NCBI GenBank assembly: GCA_025964465.1
Contig: JAOPYS010000166.1
Coordinates: forward strand, 1 to 6,321
DNA length: 6,321 nucleotides
Origin: Thermoleophilia bacterium
GTDB taxonomy: Bacteria > Actinomycetota > Thermoleophilia > Gaiellales > SKUG01
Direction of reading: 5' to 3'
The translations under genes and the position numbers were made by a program. Below the pieces are notes generated by a model, which was not told the DNA's origin, did no database searches, and saw only the letters and a program-made list of their open reading frames with translations. Positions 1 through 6,321 of the stretch are shown piece by piece; positions within the stretch are counted from its first letter, which is position 1; every line of letters begins with the position of its first letter.

Positions 1-33
1 GTTCCCCTCGAGGTCGGATCGATGATCGCGTGA
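1..33 (+). CDS. Possible C-terminal tail of a rightward gene
   Basis: Frame 1 reads VPLEVGSMIA and stops at TGA (31-33). Eight of its ten sense codons end in G or C, as expected for this genome, and a perfect 8-bp inverted repeat follows 23 bases later, which could be the gene's terminator. If real, this gene converges on the leftward unknown gene ending at 258. Ten codons are far too few to name a product. The opposite strand is also open to the edge in one frame, so the assignment is tentative. Confidence 0.27.
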   Translation, partial: VPLEVGSMIA

Positions 34-56
34 ACCCCGAGGCAGGCGGCGCGCCC

Positions 57-90
57 CGGGACGGACGACCATTGCCGACGCACCGTCCCG
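57..90. terminator. Inverted repeat, possible terminator hairpin
   Basis: Perfect 8-bp arms CGGGACGG (57-64) and CCGTCCCG (83-90) enclose an 18-base loop. There is no T-run on the right side. U-poor hairpin terminators are common in high-GC bacteria, and the position just after the possible rightward gene end at 33 fits a terminator. The loop is rather long, so a protein-binding site is also possible. Confidence 0.35.
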
Positions 91-257
91 TGGTCAATGA
101 CGCTTCGGAACGTTGATCAAAAACCCGCCGCAGACTGCTCCCGTGTCAGTCGAAGTGACATCCAGCTGTCGCGTGGTCCGGCGACGGGACGGTGCGAGTG
201 TCAGACCTGTAGTGCGACAGGTCCCCGAGTGGTGCGGCGCCGCGTCACGGACCTGCG
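91..257. other. Gene-free stretch downstream of the unknown protein gene
   Basis: No frame here has a convincing start, ribosome-binding site and codon pattern. On the minus strand, reading away from the unknown gene, there is a 7-bp hairpin (223-204), a weaker 5-bp stem TGTCA/TGACA with a 7-base loop (170-154), and then GCGGG followed by five T (123-119). An 8-base palindrome TTGATCAA lies at 113-120. Together this looks like a 3' termination zone rather than coding sequence. Confidence 0.5.
204..223 (-). terminator. Hairpin after the unknown protein gene
   Basis: Arms GACCTGT and ACAGGTC pair perfectly over 7 bp around a 6-base loop. The hairpin begins 34 bases after the stop codon at 258 on the minus strand. 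No U-run follows directly, but five T occur about 80 bases further on. It is a plausible intrinsic terminator for the leftward gene. Confidence 0.4.
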
Positions 258-917
258 TCAGGGGTACTGGTTGACCGGCGCGGGGAGCTTCGCGCCGATC
301 GGCGCGCGCGGTGCGACCCCGATGGTGGGATCGACGAGACGGTCGAGCGCGCCCAGCGCGCTGGGCAGCTTCCCGGCCGATCCGTGCAGTCCGACCTGGT
401 ACGACGGCGCCTTCAGGATCGACCCGGACGAGACCTGGACCGTCGCGGAGAGCGACCCCGCATCGGAGTCCCAACCGAACACGCCCGACTCCGGGCCGTA
501 GCTCGGGCTGGCATTCGCACGGAGACGGAAGTCCGCGCCCCGGGCCAGCGCGCTGCGGAGCTCGCCATGGATGTCCGTCGCCAGCAGCTCGACCCCGCGA
601 GCCGTGCGGCGGGCGCTGGAGAGGTCGGCGGCTTCGGCGCCCACGGGCGTCGCGGTGATGCTGTCGAGCGCGGTGATGGCGGCGCGCGCCGATTCGCCGG
701 CGCGCTGCAACTTCGCGAGCTGCGGCTCCTGCGGAACGAGGGTCGCTTCCTTGACGCGCCCGAGCCAGTCGCGCGAGGCATCGCGGACCGCGAAGCCCTC
801 CATCGCTCCCATCAGGTCGTCGGCCGCGTGCTCGAGGTGCGGGCGCCCGGCAGCTGCTCCAGCCGCGACACTCACGACACCGTCGGCGACGCGTGATCCC
901 ATGGTGACAGCATCCAT
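258..917 (-). CDS. Hypothetical protein, 219 aa, function unknown
   Basis: I do not recognise this protein. The ATG at 917 is chosen because GAGGAGCT (930-923) lies at ideal spacing before it. The frame itself stays open back through glyS, so openness does not set the start. There is no signal peptide, no transmembrane segment and no cysteine. Residues about 10-130 are rich in Ala, Glu, Arg and Leu and look helical (for example LAKLQRAGESARAAITALDS). Residues about 130-180 are rich in Ser, Gly, Tyr and Val and suggest beta strands (SLSATVQVSSGSI). Residues about 180-219 are Pro-rich and end in NQYP. The two-part layout suggests a helical N-terminal domain followed by a small beta region, which is inference only. 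It lies 146 bases after glyS in the same direction, probably with its own transcript or as read-through. Confidence 0.7.
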   Translation of the reverse strand: MDAVTMGSRVADGVVSVAAGAAAGRPHLEHAADDLMGAMEGFAVRDASRDWLGRVKEATLVPQEPQLAKLQRAGESARAAITALDSITATPVGAEAADLSSARRTARGVELLATDIHGELRSALARGADFRLRANASPSYGPESGVFGWDSDAGSLSATVQVSSGSILKAPSYQVGLHGSAGKLPSALGALDRLVDPTIGVAPRAPIGAKLPAPVNQYP

Positions 918-922
918 TGCCA

Positions 923-930
923 AGCTCCTC
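923..930 (-). promoter_or_regulatory. Strong ribosome-binding site of the 219-aa gene
   Basis: On the minus strand GAGGAGCT is followed by TGGCA-type spacing and ATG. The AGGAG core sits 7 bases before the start at 917. It fixes the start in a frame that is open for a very long way upstream. It directly follows, and overlaps by two bases, the TGA (931-929) of a small upstream ORF. Confidence 0.65.
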
Positions 931-1015
931 AGCCGTGGTGGCCCAGCGCTCCCCCCGAGCCCGGTGCCACTGTGCGGTTCGCGCCCCCCCGGACGAAGTC
1001 CACACACTCCTCCAT
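929..1015 (-). CDS. Possible small ORF upstream of the 219-aa gene
   Basis: An ATG at 1015 opens a 28-codon frame beginning MEECVDFVRGG and ending in GHHG, with TGA at 931-929. The ATG has no ribosome-binding site. The in-frame GTG at 1003 (codon 5) is preceded by GGAGGAG at short spacing, so a 24-residue peptide is the likelier product. The stop lies 11 bases before the ATG of the next gene and touches its ribosome-binding site, which is a geometry suited to translational coupling. Composition is Gly-rich, and the frame contains a run of seven G (990-984 on the minus strand). It could equally be untranslated leader. Confidence 0.25.
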   Translation of the reverse strand: MEECVDFVRGGANRTVAPGSGGALGHHG

Positions 1016-1025
1016 CGAACTCGGG

Positions 1026-1048
1026 AAGCCGCTCGTTGCAGCGGGCTT
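1026..1048 (-). terminator. Hairpin after glyS, possible terminator
   Basis: On the minus strand AAGCCCGCT (1048-1040) pairs with AGCGGCTT (1033-1026), with one bulged C and a 6-base loop GCAACG. It starts 15 bases after the glyS stop. No U-run follows, so it may be a weak terminator that allows some read-through into the next gene. Confidence 0.38.
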
Positions 1049-1063
1049 GGCAGATGCCGCGCG

Positions 1064-3182
1064 TCAGACCTGCAGCTGTGAGAGATCGCCGAGCGGGGCG
1101 GTGGCATCGCAGACCTGCTGGAGCAGGCGCAGGCGGTTGTCCTGCAGGGCCTGGTCGTCGTTCATCACCATGACGCCCTGCTCGCGCGAGAAGAACGCGT
1201 CGACGGCCGGGCCGAGGTCGGAGGCGAGCGCCACCGCATCCCCGAAACGGCGCTCGCGCACGGCGGCGTGCAGCGGGCCGGTGGTCTTGGTGAGCATGCG
1301 GTGCAGCTCGCGCTCGGAGTCCACCTCGAACGCCGTCGGGTCGACGTCGCCGTCGGCGATGCCGCCGGCCTTGTCGATGAGCTTGCGCGAGCGGTCCTGC
1401 GCCTCGAGCACCGCGGTGAAGGTCGGGTTGCCACCCTGCACCTCCACGTCGATCGCCCGGGCGAGCCCGTCGAGGTGCTGCAGCAGCGGCAGCCCGGCGC
1501 CACGCGCGGCGCGCACGGCGTCGGTGCGCACGCCGTCGTCGGAGAGGCGCTTCTCCACGCGGTCGATGACGAAGTCCGAGACCTGCTCGATGAGGTCGGC
1601 CTCCACGGACGCGTGCCCCTGCCCGTCGATCGCGGCGCCCGCCGCGGCGAGCGCGGCATCCAGGTCGAGCGGCAGGTCGTGCTCGAGCGCGATGCGCATC
1701 ACGCCGATCGCCGCGCGGCGCAGGCCGTGCGGGTCGCGGCTGCCGGTGGGAATCTCGCCGATGGCGAACATCGTCACGAGCAGCTCGACCTTGTCGGCGA
1801 GCGCCAGCACGGCGGGCACGCCCGGGTCGGGCAGCTGCCCGTCGGCCGAGCGCGGCAGGAACTGCTGGTCGATCGCGGCGCACACCTCGTCGGCGTAGCC
1901 CGCGGCCTTCGCGTACAGCGAGCCCGCGAAGCCCTCGAGCTCGGCGAACTCCTGCACGACACCCGAGACCTGGTCGGCCTTGCCCAGGCGCGCGGCATCG
2001 GAGGCCTGGCGCACGTCCACGCCGAACTGGCGCGCGAGCTCCTTGGCCACGAGGGTGATGCGGTCGCGCCGGTCGGCGAGCGAGCCGGCCTTGGCGTGGA
2101 AGACCACCGCAGCGAGCGACTCGTCGTCGGCCATGTCGTCGAGCCCGCGGGCGCGGTCGCGCTCGAAGCTGAACACCGCGTCGTCGAGGCGACCGGCGAG
2201 CACGCGCTCGTAGCCCGGCAGGATCGAGGCGGTCGCGGCAGGGTCGCCGTTCATGACGGTGAGGAAGGCGGGCGCGAGCGAGCCGTCGGCCGCCGCCACC
2301 GGCAGGTAGCGCTGGTGCGACTGCATCGCCGTCACGAGCACACGCTCGGGCAGCTCCAGGTAGCGCTCGTCGAATCGCCCGGTGAGGACGGTCGGCCACT
2401 CGACCAGGTGCACGACTTCGCGCAGGACGCCGCCGGGGTCGTTCCACGTGCCACCGAGCGCGGACGCCGCCTTCGCGAGCCCCTCCTCGATCACCGTGCG
2501 TCGCAGCGCCTGGTCGACGATGACCTTCGAGTCGCGCAGCGTCGCCGCGTACGTGTCGGCCGTGGTGAGGGACGCCTCGCGCTCGGCACCCATGAACCGG
2601 TGCGTGCGCGTGACGCGGCCGCTGCTGACTCCCCAGCAGTCGTAGGCCAGCACGCGCTCGTCGTGCATCGTCACCATCCACCGGATCGGGCGCACGAAGC
2701 GCCACGGGCTCGAGCCCCAGCGCATCGGCTTGGCGAACTGCAGCTTGCCGAGGATCGTGTCCGCAAGCGCGGGCCACAGCTCCTCGATCGGTGCGGAGGG
2801 GACGGAGCGCTCGACGAAGGTCGTGCCCTTGTCCGCATCCACCTGCAGCGCGCTGGCGTCGACGCCACACTTGCGCGCGAAGCCCTCCCCCGCCTTGGTG
2901 GGAGCGCCGCTGGGGTCGCCGCCCTCGAACGCGATCTTCACGGGCGGGCCGGAGAGGCGCTCCTCCACCGCCGCGCGCGAACCGAGCGCCTCGATGAGCA
3001 CACTGAACCGGCGCGGGCCGACCCACACGACGGGCTCCGCCCCCTCGACGGAGAGCCCGGCCTCGATGAGCGCGTCGCGCACGAGCGCGCCGAGCTGGCG
3101 CTCGATGGCGTCGCAGGCCCACGAGGGCAGCTCCTCGCAGCCCACTTCCCAGAGCAGCGTGCGAGCGGATCGTCGGTCGGTG

Positions 3183-3190
<8 letters not shown>
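1064..3190 (-). CDS. glyS: Glycine--tRNA ligase beta subunit
   Basis: This is the large subunit of the cytoplasmic alpha2beta2 glycyl-tRNA synthetase. The family's beta chain recognises and binds tRNA-Gly, while the alpha chain makes glycyl-adenylate. At 708 residues it is close to the usual length of about 690. Visible family blocks in order are: N-terminal LLWEVGCEELPS (12-23); RTHRFMG (195-201); VLVTAMQSHQRYLPV (284-298); NGDP near 314-317; GRLDDAVFSFERDR (333-346); LGKADQVSGVVQEFAELEG (402-420); LALADKVELLVTMFAIGEIP (462-481) followed by TGSRDPHGLRRAAIG (482-496); and the C-terminal anticodon-binding part with MVMNDDQALQDNRLRLL (674-690) and final DLSQLQV. The start is supported by GGAGGA at 3204-3199. 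It overlaps the end of glyQ by 8 bases, indicating coupled translation and matched subunit output. No frameshift or missing block was seen. Confidence 0.97.
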
Positions 3191-4091
<901 letters not shown>

Positions 4092-4125
4092 GGTGTGAGG
4101 GTCCTCAGGACGCGGGCGAGGGCCG

Positions 4126-4131
4126 ATCCTA
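4126..4131 (-). promoter_or_regulatory. Possible -10 element for glyQS
   Basis: TAGGAT on the minus strand matches the TAnnnT form of a main-sigma -10 box and is the only AT-containing hexamer of that form in this GC-rich gap. A transcript starting about 7 bases downstream would have a leader of about 28 bases carrying the GAGGA ribosome-binding site at 4106-4102. No -35 box resembling TTGACA is seen at 16-18 bases upstream, so this is weak. Confidence 0.27.
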
Positions 4132-4178
4132 TCGGCGCCGGGTCGGGACGGGGCCCCGCAGGCTCGGGCGTCGACGGC

Positions 4179-5690
4179 TCAGCCGCGTTCAAGGCGTCGG
4201 GTGCGCAGTCGGTCGCGGGCGGAAGCGAGCGCCGGGGCCAGCTCCAGCAGCTCGGGGGCGGACGACGCGGCCGCGGTGGCGACGGGCACCGCCGCGATCT
4301 CCGACGGCACGAGCTCGAGCACGCCGCCACCGAACGACCGGCCCATGACCTCGCACCCGAGCAGGGTCAGGTCCGAGCCGAACGCGCGCACCAGCTCGTG
4401 CGGGTCGACGGAGGGGTCGCGCAGCTGGCCGCGGTACACCGTGTCGGTGGTGACCAGGCCGGCTGCGTTGTGCACGACGCGCGGTGCGTGGTGGGAGCGC
4501 TTGCCCATGAGCAGCGTGCCGGGCTCGACGATCGGCACGCGGTACCACGGCGCCCGGGTGCGGCACTTGTAGCGGTCGGCGATGCCCTGGTCGACCCCCG
4601 TGGCGAGGTAGCGGCGCGCACCGCAGTGCGCGGTCGGGTCGTCGCGGCCGGCGCTGAAGTCGAGGATCCACGCGGCCCCACCCTCGGCGCGGAACGCGTC
4701 CCAGACGGCGTGGTCGGCGACGGTGCCCGGCACGTGGCGCAACCGCGGCAGCAGGGGACGCGCCCAGTGCTCGAGACCGTACGCCGCGATGGTGGCGTCG
4801 TCCACGCAGAACCATGCGTTCGCGCCGGTGATGGTGGAGACGGTGAAGGTGGCCAGCTCGCCGAGCGCGACCACACCCTCGACCGACTGCGCCGCGAGCC
4901 ATGCGCGCCGCTCCTCCCCCGTCAGCAACAGGTCGGTCCAATTCGCGGCGTCGGGCGTGACCTCGTGGGTCCAGCTCGCGGGGCGGTCGTCGCGGTGCTC
5001 GACGAGCGTCACCGAGACCGGGCCGGTCGAGGCGACGCGGCGCCCGCTCAGCAGCACCACCTCCTGCAGCACTTCGGGGAAGGACCCGACCCCGAACAGG
5101 TCGATGCGCAGGTCGCTCGCCTCGCGCGTGAGCCATCGGCGCACCGCGGCAGCCGACACCCCCGTGAGGAGCTCGGCGGGGAGCACGACGCAGAAGGCAC
5201 CGCCGCGGCGCAGGCGGTGCAGGGCGACGAGCAGCACGGGGAGCCAGAGGTTGCCGACGCGGCGCAGCGGCTCGCCCACCAGCTCCCCGACGCGGTCGAC
5301 GTCGCGGCGGTCGGCGTCGGACAGGAACTGGTAGCGCACGTAGGGCGGGTTGCCGACGACGGTGTCGAAGCACCCCGGTTCGTCGAGGAGCGTGGCGAGG
5401 GCACTGCCCGCGGTCACGTCACACGGGATGGGCAGGGCAGCGGCGCTCGCGTGCGCGACCGCAGCCTCGGTCGGGTCGACCTCCACCGCCCGGACGGACG
5501 TCGCGTGGCTCGGATGCTCGTGGATGGCGCGGAGGAAAGCGCCGTCGCCGCACGAGGGCTCGAGCACGGCGCCGAGGCCGTCACCCGCATGCAGCTCGGC
5601 GAGGCGGTCGAGGCAGGCATGCGCGAGCGCGGGCGGGGTGTAGTAGCCGCCGCGCAGGCGCTCGCTCGAGACCTCGGCTGCGGTGCGCAT
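4179..5690 (-). CDS. N6-adenine DNA methyltransferase, TaqI/Eco57I type
   Basis: This predicted S-adenosylmethionine-dependent enzyme would methylate adenine N6 in a specific DNA site. The 503 residues show GGYYTP (14-19, family motif X), VLEPSCGDGAFL (42-53, motif I, SAM binding), the catalytic NPPY (114-117, motif IV), VGSFPEVLQEVVLL (201-214, typical of Eco57I-type methylases), TGANAWF (288-294), RYKCRTRAPWYRVP (373-386) with DTVYR (416-420) in the presumed target-recognition part, and GRSFGGGVLELVPSEIAAVP (450-469), a block seen at the end of such recognition domains. It is methylase-sized, with no room for a fused nuclease as in type IIG enzymes. No restriction endonuclease gene is visible, so it may be solitary or partnered outside the window. 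The ATG at 5690 overlaps the TGA of the lipoprotein gene (TGATG) with no clear ribosome-binding site, so translation is probably coupled. The recognition site cannot be predicted by eye. Confidence 0.9.
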   Translation of the reverse strand: MRTAAEVSSERLRGGYYTPPALAHACLDRLAELHAGDGLGAVLEPSCGDGAFLRAIHEHPSHATSVRAVEVDPTEAAVAHASAAALPIPCDVTAGSALATLLDEPGCFDTVVGNPPYVRYQFLSDADRRDVDRVGELVGEPLRRVGNLWLPVLLVALHRLRRGGAFCVVLPAELLTGVSAAAVRRWLTREASDLRIDLFGVGSFPEVLQEVVLLSGRRVASTGPVSVTLVEHRDDRPASWTHEVTPDAANWTDLLLTGEERRAWLAAQSVEGVVALGELATFTVSTITGANAWFCVDDATIAAYGLEHWARPLLPRLRHVPGTVADHAVWDAFRAEGGAAWILDFSAGRDDPTAHCGARRYLATGVDQGIADRYKCRTRAPWYRVPIVEPGTLLMGKRSHHAPRVVHNAAGLVTTDTVYRGQLRDPSVDPHELVRAFGSDLTLLGCEVMGRSFGGGVLELVPSEIAAVPVATAAASSAPELLELAPALASARDRLRTRRLERG

Positions 5691-6127
5691 CAGCCGAGGC
5701 AGGTCGCCGCGGCGTCGCGCTGCTCCTGCGGCCCGGCGAGCACGGCGGTGCCGTTGACGTCCGCGGGAGCGTCGGGCGTGCCGATCTCCGCGGCGATCCC
5801 GGTCGTGACCGCCTCGTCCGATCCGATGGCGACGCGGGCGCCGCTGGGGTGGCGCCACGCCTTGATGGCCCCGGTCGAGGGCGCATCCTCGGCGAACCCG
5901 GCGGCCGTCATGCACGCCTCGAGCTCCGGCGTGTCCGCGAAGCTCGAGATGCCGGACTTCTCCTCGCTCGCCCCCGGGGAGCCCGCCTCGGGCGTGGTCT
6001 TCGCGGCGTCCTTGGCCGCGCCGCCCTTCCCGCCTCCGCCCGTTCCCGCATCACCCCCGTCGTCGCCGCATCCGGCGGCGAGCAGCAGGCACAGGACGAG
6101 GATGGCGTGGCTCGGGCGCAGTTGCAT
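5690..6127 (-). CDS. Predicted small secreted lipoprotein
   Basis: This is a 145-residue protein with a classical lipoprotein signal: MQLRPSH, a hydrophobic core AILVLCLLLAAG, and a lipobox ending at Cys20 (LAAGC). After cleavage the cysteine would be lipid-modified and the protein anchored on the outer face of the cytoplasmic membrane. A flexible Gly/Ala/Lys/Ser linker (about 21-60) is followed by a compact domain (about 65-145). That domain contains LEACMTAAGF (69-78) and ends in ATCLG, so Cys72 and Cys143 could form a disulfide joining its two ends (inference). I do not recognise the domain. The ATG at 6127 is chosen because it places the signal peptide correctly. A longer in-frame start at 6268 would add 47 Arg/Ala-rich residues ahead of it. 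No good ribosome-binding site is seen; TATGCA just upstream (6139-6134) might permit a leaderless transcript, but this is weak. The stop overlaps the methyltransferase start. Confidence 0.82.
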   Translation of the reverse strand: MQLRPSHAILVLCLLLAAGCGDDGGDAGTGGGGKGGAAKDAAKTTPEAGSPGASEEKSGISSFADTPELEACMTAAGFAEDAPSTGAIKAWRHPSGARVAIGSDEAVTTGIAAEIGTPDAPADVNGTAVLAGPQEQRDAAATCLG

Positions 6128-6173
6128 GGTCGGTGCATACCCCGCGGCGCGACATCCGCTCCGCCGGCATCTC

Positions 6174-6187
6174 GCGGGCGCGCCCGC
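6174..6187. repeat. 14-base perfect palindrome GCGGGCGCGCCCGC
   Basis: This is a perfect even palindrome in the divergent promoter region, about 47 bases upstream of the lipoprotein start. It could be an operator for a dimeric regulator. In DNA this GC-rich such a palindrome can also arise by chance. Confidence 0.35.
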
Positions 6188-6215
6188 CCCGTGGCCGAGT
6201 GGCCGTGAACCGAGG

Positions 6216-6230
6216 TGGGCCGTCGGCCCA
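6216..6230. repeat. Inverted repeat TGGGCCG-T-CGGCCCA
   Basis: Perfect 7-base arms surround a single central base. As RNA it would form a 6-bp stem with a 3-base loop. It ends 52 bases before the rightward start at 6283, which suits an operator or a leader hairpin of that gene. No regulator can be named. Confidence 0.4.
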
Positions 6231-6268
6231 ACAAGGGCGTGAGCCGCACGTCGAAGCTGCGGCAGCAC

Positions 6269-6277
6269 GGGGGAGGT
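6269..6277 (+). promoter_or_regulatory. Ribosome-binding site of the rightward gene at the right edge
   Basis: GGGGGAGGT has its GGAGG core (6272-6276) 6 bases before ATG 6283, which is ideal spacing. It is the main evidence that the truncated frame at the edge is a real gene. Confidence 0.65.
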
Positions 6278-6282
6278 ACCGC

Positions 6283-6321
6283 ATGGACAACGACGCGAAC
6301 GGGATCGTCCCGACGGACGCC
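6283..6321 (+). CDS. Start of a rightward gene, cut off by the window edge
   Basis: Only 13 codons are visible, reading MDNDANGIVPTDA. All twelve codons after the ATG end in G or C, and a strong ribosome-binding site precedes it, so it is probably a true gene start. The visible N-terminus is acidic and polar, with no signal peptide so far. It is divergent from the lipoprotein gene. The product cannot be identified from this fragment. An alternative GTG start at 6239 lies in a different frame and has no comparable ribosome-binding site. Confidence 0.65.
   Translation, partial: MDNDANGIVPTDA

Larger units (their letters stand above)
6128..6282. promoter_or_regulatory. Divergent intergenic region
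   Basis: These 155 bases separate the leftward lipoprotein gene from the rightward gene starting at 6283, so promoters for both must lie here unless transcription comes from elsewhere. I see no confident -35/-10 pair on either strand. The region contains two palindromes (6174-6187 and 6216-6230), described separately, and a short imperfect tandem GTGGCCGA/GTGGCCGT (6191-6206). Confidence 0.5.

Noticed and set aside
1..72. A leftward gene starting at ATG 72 and running off the left edge
   Set aside because: It has no ribosome-binding site, an Arg-rich translation, and a start inside the loop of a perfect inverted repeat.
69..97. A leftward promoter with TTGACC (97-92) as -35 box
   Set aside because: The hexamer at the proper distance is CAATGG, which does not resemble a -10 box.
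97..501. A 134-codon open frame on the plus strand at the left end
   Set aside because: It has no ribosome-binding site and runs antisense into the better supported 219-aa gene and its downstream hairpins.
258..3122. A 954-codon version of the unknown protein starting inside glyS
   Set aside because: The upstream two thirds are an Arg/Ala-rich out-of-frame reading of glyS. The strong ribosome-binding site supports the start at 917.
4092..4178. T-box or glycine riboswitch before glyQ
   Set aside because: The gap is only 87 bases, too short for a T-box, and no T-box consensus or glycine aptamer core was seen.
4179..5915. A longer methyltransferase starting at 5915
   Set aside because: The added residues are an out-of-frame, Arg-rich reading of the lipoprotein gene. 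The start at 5690 places motif GGYYTP at the usual distance from the N-terminus.
5690..6268. A longer lipoprotein starting at 6268
   Set aside because: It would bury the signal peptide behind 47 Arg/Ala-rich residues and would overlap the ribosome-binding-site region of the divergent gene.

Overview
This is a very GC-rich window whose codon third positions are almost all G or C. That points to a high-GC bacterium, most likely an actinobacterium-like lineage. The organism guess is weak. The two-subunit glycyl-tRNA synthetase (separate alpha and beta genes) is unlike the single-chain enzyme usual in Streptomyces and mycobacteria. A deep-branching actinobacterial group such as Thermoleophilia is therefore a reasonable but unproven guess.

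Nearly everything reads leftward (minus strand). In transcription order from right to left the genes are: a small secreted lipoprotein (6127-5690); an N6-adenine DNA methyltransferase of the TaqI/Eco57I type (5690-4179), whose start overlaps the lipoprotein stop by one base; an 87-base gap with a possible promoter; glyQ (4091-3183) and glyS (3190-1064), overlapping by 8 bases; a 146-base gap with a terminator-like hairpin and a possible 24-28 residue small ORF; and a 219-residue protein of unknown function (917-258) with a strong ribosome-binding site. The left 257 bases hold no convincing complete gene. They carry hairpins and perhaps the last ten codons of a rightward gene. At the right edge a rightward gene begins at 6283, divergent from the lipoprotein gene. 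The shared 155-base divergent region contains two palindromes.

GlyQ and GlyS together form the alpha2beta2 enzyme that charges tRNA-Gly. Both look intact and carry the expected motifs. The methyltransferase has all visible catalytic motifs but no restriction endonuclease beside it inside the window. It is therefore either solitary or paired with something beyond the edge. The lipoprotein and the 219-residue protein are not recognised.

I see no clearly new multi-gene system here. The best leads are the lipoprotein/methyltransferase translational coupling, the unknown protein after glyS with its candidate small upstream ORF, and the palindromes between the divergent genes. There are no tRNA or rRNA genes, CRISPR arrays or insertion sequences that I can see.
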